This document shows positions 32,377-40,185 of a stretch of 45,724 nucleotides of DNA, one piece after another. Position 1 is the stretch's first letter. The number at the start of each line of letters is the position of its first letter. The notes under the pieces were generated by a model. That model had not been told where the DNA came from and did not search any database. It worked only from the letters and a program-made list of their open reading frames with translations. The position numbers were made by a program, and so were the translations under genes. The DNA is from SAR324 cluster bacterium REDSEA-S27_B3 (GTDB lineage Bacteria > SAR324 > NAC60-12), in assembly GCA_001627865.1 (NCBI GenBank), contig LUQO01000028.1, positions 1 to 45,724 of the forward strand, read 5' to 3'.

Positions 32377-33411
32377 ATGCCTTCAGCATCAACCTCCAGA
32401 ATTAACTTAGCAAAAAAGAATTTCTCCAAAATAGAGTCAATATTTCAACCTTTTGAAATACAAGGTGTTAAATCCAGAAACAGGTTACTTGCTCCGCCAA
32501 CTATAGATGATCAAGCAGATGTACACGGTAAGGTAACCCCGGCAATTATCAAACATTATCGTACTTTGGCAAGGCAGGGTGTAGGCACAATAATTGTGGA
32601 ATCAGCTTATGTGATAAAGCAGGGACGCAGTCATGTCAACCAATTGGGGATTTCCGAAGAGGATCATCTTGAGGGTTTGGAAAAATTAGCAATTGGAGTA
32701 AAAAAGGAGGGATCCAGCATAGGTATAAGACTCAGTCATGCGGGAGCACATACTTCTGAAAGCGCTTGTGGTGAGCAGCCGGTTGGACCATCTGTTTTGA
32801 ACTTTGGTAGAGATTTTGACATCAGTCGTGAGTTTGAAAAGGGAGATGTTGAAGAGATTGTGCTTAGTTTTGTTCATGCGGCTGAACGTGCCTCAGAAGT
32901 TGGAATGGATTTTATTGAAATCAATGGTACAGAACAGCATTTACTGGATCAATGTTGCTGTGTCAAACTCAACTCTCGTGATGATGAGTATGGTACAGCT
33001 AAGATTGAGAATAGAATGAAATTGGCAGTAGAAGTTGTTAATGCCATTAAAAAACGTGAATCAGTCAATTTACCAATCAGTTATCACTTTTCAATTTTTG
33101 ATAAAATTGAAGATGGATTTAAGCCCAAAAATCTTAAAACCATGTTGAATTTACTGGAAAAAGCAGGAGTACAGATTTTCCATCCTCTTGCAGTTCATGC
33201 AATGAACAAGTGTTTTGAAAACAAAGAGCCCCTTTGTCAATGGACAGCAAAATATACAAACAATCCCTTGATTATTAATGGAAACATAAAGTCTCCACAG
33301 TTGCTCGAAGAAGCAGCAACTTTGGGCTGTGCAGACTGGTACGCGATGGATCAAAGTATTTTTGAACGTTTGCAGTGGTATCAATTCCTGAAGAGAAAAA
33401 TAAATCCATAA
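32377..33411 (+). CDS. Divergent Old Yellow Enzyme-family protein
   Basis: A 344-residue TIM-barrel protein of the NADH:flavin oxidoreductase (OYE) family. Recognisable pieces are FQPFEIQGVKSRNRLLAPPT, GIRLSHAGAHTSESACGEQP, LNSRDDEYG and LPISYHFSIFDKIEDG. Typical members carry FMN and reduce activated alkenes. Two hallmarks are altered. The catalytic H-x-x-H/N motif reads EINGTEQHLLDQ, with Asn and Glu replacing the two histidines. The usual G-R near the C-terminal phosphate-binding site is WYAMDQSIF. A CCC triplet follows the altered motif. The protein may bind FMN but do different chemistry, or be catalytically reduced. It follows hisE by 28 bases and ridA follows after 20, in a run of metabolic genes. 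Confidence 0.82.
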   Translation: MPSASTSRINLAKKNFSKIESIFQPFEIQGVKSRNRLLAPPTIDDQADVHGKVTPAIIKHYRTLARQGVGTIIVESAYVIKQGRSHVNQLGISEEDHLEGLEKLAIGVKKEGSSIGIRLSHAGAHTSESACGEQPVGPSVLNFGRDFDISREFEKGDVEEIVLSFVHAAERASEVGMDFIEINGTEQHLLDQCCCVKLNSRDDEYGTAKIENRMKLAVEVVNAIKKRESVNLPISYHFSIFDKIEDGFKPKNLKTMLNLLEKAGVQIFHPLAVHAMNKCFENKEPLCQWTAKYTNNPLIINGNIKSPQLLEEAATLGCADWYAMDQSIFERLQWYQFLKRKINP

Positions 33412-33431
33412 CACATAGTATTTAAAATAAA

Positions 33432-33824
33432 ATGCCACGATCTGTAATCAAAACTTCAAATGCCCCTGCTCCTGTGGGTCCTTATTCTCAGGCAATTACC
33501 TCCGGAAACCTGTTATTCATTTCAGGTCAAATTCCACTTGATCCGGAAACAGGTGAGCTGGCAGGGAATTCATTTGCCGAACAGTGCAATCGAGTGCTTT
33601 TGAATCTTAAAAATGTTTTGCTGGCAGGAGGTTCAGGTTTGGACCAAGTACTGAAGGTGACTATTTTCATGACAAATCTTGGTCAGTTTGGTGAATTAAA
33701 TCAAATATACTCAGAATATTTTGATGAGTCAAAACCCGCGCGCTCATGTGTTGAAGTAAATAATTTACCCAAAGGTGTAGATATAGAAATTGATGCAATT
33801 GCACAAATTGCTGAGGCAAGTTAA
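33432..33824 (+). CDS. ridA: RidA family enamine/imine deaminase
   Basis: A 130-residue protein with the full RidA (YjgF/YER057c/UK114) fold signature: NAPAPVGPYSQAITSGNLLFISGQ at the N-terminus and the substrate-binding arginine R104 in KPARSCVEV, with E119 near VDIEIDAIA. These match the archetype R105 and E120. The enzyme hydrolyses reactive 2-aminoacrylate and 2-iminobutyrate, the imines released by PLP enzymes such as threonine dehydratase. It is placed 25 bases before hom, which is suggestive since hom feeds threonine synthesis. Start at 33432 is supported by the canonical N-terminus. Trimeric, cytoplasmic by family. Confidence 0.95.
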   Translation: MPRSVIKTSNAPAPVGPYSQAITSGNLLFISGQIPLDPETGELAGNSFAEQCNRVLLNLKNVLLAGGSGLDQVLKVTIFMTNLGQFGELNQIYSEYFDESKPARSCVEVNNLPKGVDIEIDAIAQIAEAS

Positions 33825-33849
33825 TCACAAATTCTATGCAGCTAAATAA

Positions 33850-35139
33850 ATGACGACATTGAATGTAGCCATTGCAGGATACGGAACAATTGGCAGCGGT
33901 GTTGCTCATGTTATTTCACAACATGGTGAGCATCCTGATGCAAAGATAAATCTTGTGGGAATCCTTGAAAAAGATACACAGGGTGTTTTTGTCCGTTCGA
34001 TGTTTGAACAGAATCCGGAATTGTTTTACGAAAACTCGGAGCAATTGCTGGAAGATAAACAAGTTGATGTTATTGTTGAAACAATAGGAGGAAAGGACTT
34101 TGCCCGTGAACTTATTACAAATGCCCTGCAAAGAGGAAAACATGTAATAACAGCAAATAAAGATTTGATCGCAGTTCATGGTTCAGAACTGACGAAGATA
34201 GCCAGAAAAAACGGACGTCATTTACTGTTTGAAGCCGCGGTCGCCGGTGCTATTCCTGTATTAAGATTGCTGAAAGATTATTTACAAGTTCGTGATATTC
34301 AAGGAATACAGGGCATTCTGAATGGCACAACAAATTACATTCTATCTGAAATGGAGAGTAATGATCTTTCATTTGAAAAGGCACTTTCCCAGGCACAGGA
34401 ATTAGGATTTGCGGAAGCAGATCCTACAAACGATATTAAGGGATTTGATGCTCGTTACAAACTTGTAATTCTGACTTATTTAATTACCGGACAGTGGCTA
34501 ACTCCGGAACAAATAACTTTGGAAGGAATAGATCATTTGGAACTTGCTGATTTTGAGTATGCGGAGCGAATGGGGCGTCATATAAAATTGGTTGCTAATC
34601 TTCGCCTGATTGAAAAGGGGGCCCAGGTTTATGTTTTACCCCTGATGATAAAAAAAGATGACATGCTGGCTAAAATTTCCGGATCGACTAATGCGGTTAC
34701 TCTTTCAGGAAAATTTTCTGAAGACATAACCCTGATAGGTAAAGGTGCCGGCAGTCTCCCTACAGCATCGGCAATTGTCTCTGATTTGAATAAAGTTCTA
34801 AGGCATCCGGAACCTTTCCCCCCGCCGCCCACTACCGAAAAGTTAGAAATAGAGCCTCTGGAAGATATACGTTTTCGCCACACATTACGTTTTGAAGTTA
34901 GGGACCACCCAGGAATTTTTGGTCATATTGGAGGAATTTTTGAGAGACATTCAATTAACATATATGCATTGGAGCAGTTGCCGCAGTATCACCGAATTGG
35001 AAAAGAAGGTGAGGAAATTGTGATTTTCACACTGACTGTACAGGACTGTCAGGAAGGATTGGTCCTCAGAGCTCTCAAAGAAATAAATCAAGCAGAATAC
35101 ATGCTTAAACCCGTCGTTCTCCTTAGAGAAATTGTCTGA
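33850..35139 (+). CDS. hom: Homoserine dehydrogenase with ACT domain
   Basis: A 429-residue enzyme that reduces aspartate semialdehyde to homoserine with NAD(P)H, at the branch to threonine and methionine. The Rossmann loop GYGTIGSG is at residues 10-17. The substrate/catalytic region is intact: TANKDLIAVHG, VAGAIPVLRLLKDYL and GILNGTTNYILSEM. LGFAEADPTNDIKGFDARYK contains the conserved lysine. The final 80 residues form an ACT domain (RFEVRDHPGIFGHIGGIF), usually a threonine-sensing regulatory module. It is separated by 25 bases from ridA and by 59 from mreC. Length is normal for the monofunctional enzyme. There is no aspartokinase fusion. Confidence 0.96.
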   Translation: MTTLNVAIAGYGTIGSGVAHVISQHGEHPDAKINLVGILEKDTQGVFVRSMFEQNPELFYENSEQLLEDKQVDVIVETIGGKDFARELITNALQRGKHVITANKDLIAVHGSELTKIARKNGRHLLFEAAVAGAIPVLRLLKDYLQVRDIQGIQGILNGTTNYILSEMESNDLSFEKALSQAQELGFAEADPTNDIKGFDARYKLVILTYLITGQWLTPEQITLEGIDHLELADFEYAERMGRHIKLVANLRLIEKGAQVYVLPLMIKKDDMLAKISGSTNAVTLSGKFSEDITLIGKGAGSLPTASAIVSDLNKVLRHPEPFPPPPTTEKLEIEPLEDIRFRHTLRFEVRDHPGIFGHIGGIFERHSINIYALEQLPQYHRIGKEGEEIVIFTLTVQDCQEGLVLRALKEINQAEYMLKPVVLLREIV

Positions 35140-35198
35140 AGTCGGAATAAGTCATCACGTCAATAATCTTTTGACATCAGACTCTCCCCAATAGAAAA

Positions 35199-36035
35199 AT
35201 GTTCAAGTTTATCAGTACATACCGTCTGCAAATTTCTATTATTGTTACTTTTTTGGTGCTGTTTCTGCTGTTGTTTCAATCACATAATGAACAAGGATCA
35301 TCAAGAATTCAGATGGTAATTCAAACAGTGACCTATCCTTTGCAGGCTTCAATACATTCTGTTGTATCAAATATTAAAAATCTATGGAACTCATATATAT
35401 TTCTGATTGAAGTTAATCAGGAAAATAAGCAACTGAAACAACAGCTTTTGGATATGGAAGAAAAGTTAAACATACATCTTGAAGATTCTGTTCAGTTCAG
35501 GCGTTTGAGGGATCAAATGCTTTTCGCAAGGAACAATCCTTTAATAAAAATATATGCAGAAATAATTGGAGAATCTTCAGACAATACCCACGACATTCGT
35601 TTCATTAATCGAGGCAGCAATCAAAAGATTAAACGGAACTACATTGTTATTCGAAAAGAGGGTTTAGTTGGACGCATTTTCTCAGTATCTCCATTTCAAT
35701 CTTCAGTGCAATTAATGATTGACCACCGTAACCGTGTACCTGCATTAATTCAACGCAGTCGTGTAAGAGGTCTTATATATGGGACTCATGAAGGAATAGA
35801 AATGCGTCAAATCAATCAGCATGCAAAAATAAAAATTGGAGATCGTGTAATTTCCAGTGGCTTGGGTGGGCTATACCCTAAAGGGATACTAATAGGATGG
35901 GTTAGCGAAATACGGCATCAGCCACATGAACTTTTCAAAACCGCGATATTAGAGAGTGCTGTGGATTTTAATCGGATTGAAGAGGTGTTTGTGATAATTC
36001 CTGAAAAATCAGATTCTGATTTGATTGTTGACTGA
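35199..36035 (+). CDS. mreC: Rod shape-determining protein MreC
   Basis: A 278-residue MreC. It has one N-terminal membrane segment (ISIIVTFLVLFLLLFQ), then a coiled coil (about residues 65-95, with ENKQLKQQLLDMEEKL), then two beta barrels of the family core. Typical phrases are INRGSNQKIKRNYIVIRKEGLVGRI and DRVISSGLGGLYPKGILIGWVS. MreC links the MreB cytoskeleton to the PBP2-RodA wall synthesis complex in the periplasm. It overlaps mreD by one base. mreB, normally directly upstream, is absent; hom is there instead. The order mreC-mreD-mrdA is the common elongasome arrangement. Confidence 0.95.
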   Translation: MFKFISTYRLQISIIVTFLVLFLLLFQSHNEQGSSRIQMVIQTVTYPLQASIHSVVSNIKNLWNSYIFLIEVNQENKQLKQQLLDMEEKLNIHLEDSVQFRRLRDQMLFARNNPLIKIYAEIIGESSDNTHDIRFINRGSNQKIKRNYIVIRKEGLVGRIFSVSPFQSSVQLMIDHRNRVPALIQRSRVRGLIYGTHEGIEMRQINQHAKIKIGDRVISSGLGGLYPKGILIGWVSEIRHQPHELFKTAILESAVDFNRIEEVFVIIPEKSDSDLIVD

Positions 36036-36532
36036 TGAGATTAATAACACTTGTGCTTGGATTTATGTTAATTGGTGTCTGGTTGAATATTGTTCTGAAC
36101 AATTATGTACAGCTTGGCGGCTTAAAAGTTAACTGGATACTAATATTTTTGTTTGTACTGACATTCAGACATTCGACTAATTTATTGCCATTTTTTGGGA
36201 TATTGGCTGGTTTAATCTGTGATGCTCTGTCCCATGGCATCATGGGACTTTATGCTATTTCTTTTTTTATGACTTTGTTACTTGCTCGTTTGTTGATTAA
36301 GTTGTTTTACGCAAACACTTTTTTTACAGCCAGCCTGGCAGTGTTCAGTATGTCACTATTGGAAGGATGGATTTCTCTTTTGATTATGGACATGCTAGAA
36401 GCAGACATTGACAAAACTTCTCTAATGCTTACCATTACTCTTCCCCTGTCAGTTCTGCACGCTCTGGTGACTCCTTTAGTACTTCAAAGTGTAATTTGGG
36501 GTGAAAATCTTTTTCTAAGGGATATTTCATGA
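36035..36532 (+). CDS. mreD: Rod shape-determining protein MreD
   Basis: A 165-residue protein with five to six membrane segments (LITLVLGFMLIGVWLNIVL, ILIFLFVLTFRH, MTLLLARLLIKLFY and more). It has the size and position of MreD between mreC and mrdA. Family sequence conservation is low, so the call rests largely on topology and operon position; LLPFFGILAGLICDALSHGIMGLYAI matches the family's G-x-x-x-D-x-L-x-x-x-x-G-x-x-x motif. It bridges MreC and the PBP2-RodA complex in the inner membrane. The ATG overlaps the mreC TGA by one base, and the TGA overlaps the mrdA ATG by four, so all three are translationally coupled. Confidence 0.88.
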   Translation: MRLITLVLGFMLIGVWLNIVLNNYVQLGGLKVNWILIFLFVLTFRHSTNLLPFFGILAGLICDALSHGIMGLYAISFFMTLLLARLLIKLFYANTFFTASLAVFSMSLLEGWISLLIMDMLEADIDKTSLMLTITLPLSVLHALVTPLVLQSVIWGENLFLRDIS

Positions 36533-38415
36533 AACTAGACTCTCTGGATTTTGAAGATTTGGATCGATTCCGGATACGTCTTATCATTTTGGGCGGAGCT
36601 GTAATTTTGATATTTTCTTTGTTGGCATCACGTCTCTGGTACTTGCAAATTTCCCAGGGTGAAATATATACAGAATTTTCGCAGGGCAATCGTATTCGCC
36701 TTATTTCAGAACCTGCATTGCGTGGAATAATATATGACAGAAACGAAGTTATATTGGCTGAAAATCGGCCAGCATATCAGTTACACCTGATAAGAGAAGA
36801 CACTCCTGATTTAGAAAAAACTTTAAGAAATGTTGCACAATCTCTCAAAATTCCATTTTCATCTCTGCAGGAAAAAATTGAAACAAACAAGGGTTTAGCA
36901 CAATTCAAACCGATCATCTTGGAGGAGGATTTAGAATATGAAAAGGCAATGTATGTGGAAACTTTTCAGGATGATTTTCCAGGGGTATCAATTGTAATTC
37001 GTCCGCGTAGATTTTATCCTCATAAAAACCTTGCTTCTCATCTTATTGGTTATGTGGGTATTGTTCAGGAAGACTGGACTGAATTGCCCGAAGAAAAACG
37101 GAGTTCCAGCCAGATTGTTGGACACTCAGGAGTTGAACTGCTTGAAAACGATCTCATGATTGGACTTGATGGTGGTAGGCAGGCGGAGGTTGATCACATG
37201 GGTAGAGAGCTTCAGATATTAGGAGAACCTGTACCCTCTGTTCCAGGCAAGAATATTTATCTGAATCTTGATGTTCGTCTTCAAGAAGTTGCAGATGAAG
37301 CCATGAAGGGAGAGAGCGGCGCGGTTATAATTATGAATCCCAAAACCGGAGAAGTACTGACTCTGGCAAGTTATCCTGACTTTGATCCAAATTTATTTTC
37401 AGGTGGAATTGATCAGGAAAACTGGAATATCCTCCTGGAAAATCCTGAACATCCGTTGGAAAATAAATCAATTCAGGGATTATATGCTCCGGGATCAATC
37501 TTTAAAGTTGTCACAGCATACACCGGACTTGAACAAGGAGCAATATCACCAGAGGATGAAAATTTTTGTAATGGTTATTTCTACGTAAAAGGCCGCAGTG
37601 AACCATACAAATGCTGGAAGGAAGGCGGTCATGGCAGAGTAAATATGGTAAGTGCAATTAAGGGTTCCTGCAATGTATATTTCTATAATATCGGCATGGA
37701 CGTTGGCGTTGATCAAATGCACAAATATGCCACACTGTTTGGTCTTGGTAAGATTACAGGTATAGGCCTACTGAATGAAAAAGAAGGTTTAATCCCAAAC
37801 AGTAAGTGGAAACAACGAACATACAATGAACCCTGGTATTTAGGTGAGACTCCATCTATGGCCATTGGACAAGGTTACAATATCACTTCTCCAATGCAGG
37901 TGATTAATATGATAAATATAGTTGCAAATGATGGTTTGTGGATGCCGCCAAAGCTTTTCAAAGATCAAGCTGGGACTCAGCCGCAGCAAATACCTTTAAA
38001 ACAGGAATACTTAAGTCTCATCCGGGAAGGGATGGTTGCTGTTGTAAATGATATTGGCGGAACAGCACGGAAAGTTCAGTTTGAAGAATTCACAGTTGCA
38101 GGAAAAACAGCCACTTCACAAGTTGTCAGTAACAAGACGCTTGAAACACTGGATAATGCTACAAAAGCAAAAAAAGAATTACAGAATCACGCCTGGTTTG
38201 TGGCTTTTGGTCCGGTTGAAGATCCTGAAATTTCAGTATTGGCACTTGTCGAACATGGTGGTGGAGGCTCGAAAGCTGCTGCTCCTGTTGTTCGTAAAAT
38301 TCTGAGTTACTACATAGACAACATTTACAATCTTGATACTGAGAAAGTAAATCGGAAAAGATTCAATTCAAAAAATATTAAATACAGTGATAGACTTCAA
38401 ATGGCCTTCAACTGA
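36529..38415 (+). CDS. mrdA: Penicillin-binding protein 2 (MrdA), with unusual KTA motif
   Basis: A 628-residue class B transpeptidase that cross-links peptidoglycan during elongation. It has one N-terminal membrane segment (LIILGGAVILIFSLLASRLW), a pedestal domain, and a transpeptidase domain. The active serine is S323 in APGSIFKVV (S-x-x-K with K326). The second motif is S380-C-N in GSCNVYF. The third motif, usually K-T-G, reads K526-T-A in AGKTATSQ (GCC for alanine). Everything else is canonical for MrdA. The change lies in the active-site wall and could alter beta-lactam or substrate binding. Overlap with mreD by four bases implies coupling. rodA, often next, is absent; a Maf gene follows after 79 bases. 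Confidence 0.94.
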   Translation: MKLDSLDFEDLDRFRIRLIILGGAVILIFSLLASRLWYLQISQGEIYTEFSQGNRIRLISEPALRGIIYDRNEVILAENRPAYQLHLIREDTPDLEKTLRNVAQSLKIPFSSLQEKIETNKGLAQFKPIILEEDLEYEKAMYVETFQDDFPGVSIVIRPRRFYPHKNLASHLIGYVGIVQEDWTELPEEKRSSSQIVGHSGVELLENDLMIGLDGGRQAEVDHMGRELQILGEPVPSVPGKNIYLNLDVRLQEVADEAMKGESGAVIIMNPKTGEVLTLASYPDFDPNLFSGGIDQENWNILLENPEHPLENKSIQGLYAPGSIFKVVTAYTGLEQGAISPEDENFCNGYFYVKGRSEPYKCWKEGGHGRVNMVSAIKGSCNVYFYNIGMDVGVDQMHKYATLFGLGKITGIGLLNEKEGLIPNSKWKQRTYNEPWYLGETPSMAIGQGYNITSPMQVINMINIVANDGLWMPPKLFKDQAGTQPQQIPLKQEYLSLIREGMVAVVNDIGGTARKVQFEEFTVAGKTATSQVVSNKTLETLDNATKAKKELQNHAWFVAFGPVEDPEISVLALVEHGGGGSKAAAPVVRKILSYYIDNIYNLDTEKVNRKRFNSKNIKYSDRLQMAFN

Positions 38416-38446
38416 TTCTGAAACCTTAAAATTGTTTTCAGAATCA
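38413..38446. terminator. Eleven-bp hairpin containing the mrdA stop codon
   Basis: TGATTCTGAAA (38413-38423) and TTTCAGAATCA (38436-38446) pair perfectly around a 12-base loop. The TGA stop of mrdA begins the left arm. No T-run follows, so it may be a weak or Rho-type end of the mre operon or a stabilising hairpin. Confidence 0.4.
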
Positions 38447-38494
38447 TCACACATCTTAATTATTGAATATAATCTGTTATAACCTGATAAATTA

Positions 38495-39130
38495 GTGTCT
38501 TATTTTTTACAACATCGCCCTTTGTGTCTGGCATCTTCTTCTCCTCGTAGAATGGATTTATTGAAAAAATATAATCTGAAGTTTGACAGTTATTCTCCTC
38601 AAATAAATGAAACCCCGAAGAAAAACGAGCAGGCCAAAAAATTTGTCAGGCGTATGGCCAGTGAAAAGTGTCGGCAGATACATCAGACATGTTCAAACCT
38701 TGCTCAGGATGTAATTATACTGGCAGGTGATACAATAGTTTATTTTAACGGACAAATCATGGGCAAACCGGAAACTCTCCAACATGCCAGGTCTATGCTT
38801 AGCCAACTGAACGGCAACGCGCACAAGGTTTTTTCAGGTTTTTCTGTTTTAGACTCTGCTTCCGGAAATGAAATCACAGATGTTATTTGCACAAAAGTTC
38901 AGTTTAAAACTATACCTCCTGATATGCTGGAATGGTATGTGAGTTCCGGAGAACCTCTGGGAAAAGCGGGAGCATATTCTATTCAAGGCCATGGTGCAAT
39001 ATTGGTTGAATCAATCACAGGTTCTTACAATAATGTCATAGGGTTCCCGATTGAAAATATCATTCCATACATGGCTGAAAATAGCTGGATTTCTTATTTA
39101 GATAAAAATCAGAGTGGGAAGTCTGAATGA
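38495..39130 (+). CDS. Maf family nucleotide pyrophosphatase
   Basis: A 211-residue Maf/YhdE-type protein, which hydrolyses non-canonical or surplus nucleoside triphosphates to monophosphates. The N-terminal CLASSSPRRMDLLKKYNLKF motif is diagnostic. LAGDTIVYFNGQIMGKP supplies the catalytic aspartate and the family G-K-P. GAYSIQGHGAILVESITGSYNNVIGFP is the conserved late block. The start is GTG at 38495; no strong ribosome binding site is seen. The stop overlaps the next gene's ATG by four bases. Whether it acts on dTTP/UTP or on 7-methyl-GTP, the two known substrate groups, is not clear from the motif alone. Maf next to mreCD-mrdA is a common arrangement. Confidence 0.93.
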   Translation: MSYFLQHRPLCLASSSPRRMDLLKKYNLKFDSYSPQINETPKKNEQAKKFVRRMASEKCRQIHQTCSNLAQDVIILAGDTIVYFNGQIMGKPETLQHARSMLSQLNGNAHKVFSGFSVLDSASGNEITDVICTKVQFKTIPPDMLEWYVSSGEPLGKAGAYSIQGHGAILVESITGSYNNVIGFPIENIIPYMAENSWISYLDKNQSGKSE

Positions 39131-40101
39131 AGTACAGTTTAATTTTTCTTATTTTTTTAATCTTTCTTCCTGCAACAGTATTTTCCATTGAAATTGAAAA
39201 CCGTCTACCTGCCTCAATCTGGCACGTAGAAATTCATTTAAGCCATTCTCCTGCCTACAGCAAGGCTTTTAACGGCTACGGCAAAGAAGCTCCTTTGCAA
39301 CATCTTATTCTTTGGGATCGTGGTTGGTATGATCTTGTTGAAGGAGAATTTAAGCGTGAGGAACAGCGTTTAGAATTGCGAATGGCTTATGGTCTCAATC
39401 AAAATTGGATGGTGGAAGCAACTGTTCCGATGCTGCAAAAAAAACAAACCTCTTCCTTAAATTTCGAAACAGGAACATCAGACCAGCAGAAAGTGATTGC
39501 CAACCTCACTTCAGAAAATTTGAGCGGAATTGGCGACATCAGCATAAAAATCGGAAAAGACATTAGCTACAGTACGACCTGGCATAATCGAGGTGGTTTC
39601 ACTGCTCGCCTGCCAACAGGAAATACGGGAACTCGTCGTGGTATTTCTTCTAATGCAATAGGTGAAGGACACGGTTCAGTTGGGGCATTTTTTCACTTTA
39701 CCTGGTATCCACTTGTACATGGGATCAGGAATGGTTTCAGAATAGAAGGCAAAAATGAGCTAACCGGTAAACGTGAAACACTTGAAAGTGAAAAGGTTTA
39801 TTACTCAGCAGGTCACAGCGCGGATATATATTATAACTGGAGTATTGAGAGGCAAAACATTTTTTCCGGAACAGAGTTGCATTACTTTCAGCAGTCAGAA
39901 AGCAAGCTGCCGACAGGCAAATCAAATGCTGCGTTTCTGAAAGAAATCAGCTTTGAGTTTGGTTATGGTAACCTGAGTGAACTTGAACTGAAACCATTAT
40001 CTTTCCCATGGCAAGTCCGTTTAGGTTACACCAGACCTATTGCCGGTCAAAATACACCTGTAATTCACCGCTGGGAATTAAGTTCAATGATCTTCTTCTA
40101 A
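39127..40101 (+). CDS. Putative outer-membrane beta-barrel protein, unknown function
   Basis: A 324-residue exported protein with a clear signal peptide (SLIFLIFLIFLPATVFS). The mature chain is rich in alternating hydrophobic/polar beta segments, with repeated amphipathic strands (ELRMAYGLNQNWMVEATVPML, GGFTARLPTGNTGTRRG). It ends in RWELSSMIFF, a terminal aromatic signature used for outer-membrane barrel insertion. It may belong to the DUF3187-like family of uncharacterised porin-like proteins; that link is from recollection of the fold pattern and is tentative. It overlaps the maf stop by four bases and is the last gene of the long plus-strand run. Confidence 0.7.
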   Translation: MKYSLIFLIFLIFLPATVFSIEIENRLPASIWHVEIHLSHSPAYSKAFNGYGKEAPLQHLILWDRGWYDLVEGEFKREEQRLELRMAYGLNQNWMVEATVPMLQKKQTSSLNFETGTSDQQKVIANLTSENLSGIGDISIKIGKDISYSTTWHNRGGFTARLPTGNTGTRRGISSNAIGEGHGSVGAFFHFTWYPLVHGIRNGFRIEGKNELTGKRETLESEKVYYSAGHSADIYYNWSIERQNIFSGTELHYFQQSESKLPTGKSNAAFLKEISFEFGYGNLSELELKPLSFPWQVRLGYTRPIAGQNTPVIHRWELSSMIFF

Positions 40102-40146
40102 TGTTCAGTTTCTGTGCTTAGCTTGAATGAAAGCCATTAGACTACT

Positions 40147-40172
40147 GCTGGGACAGGTTTTTCTGACTCAGC
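40147..40172. terminator. Imperfect hairpin between convergent genes
   Basis: GCTGGGACAG (40147-40156) and CTGACTCAGC (40163-40172) pair with one G-U and one A-A mismatch around a GTTTTT loop. It sits between the ends of the barrel-protein gene and the purine permease gene. No flanking T-run, so the role is tentative. Confidence 0.3.
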
Positions 40173-40185
40173 CTAAATGCTGATT

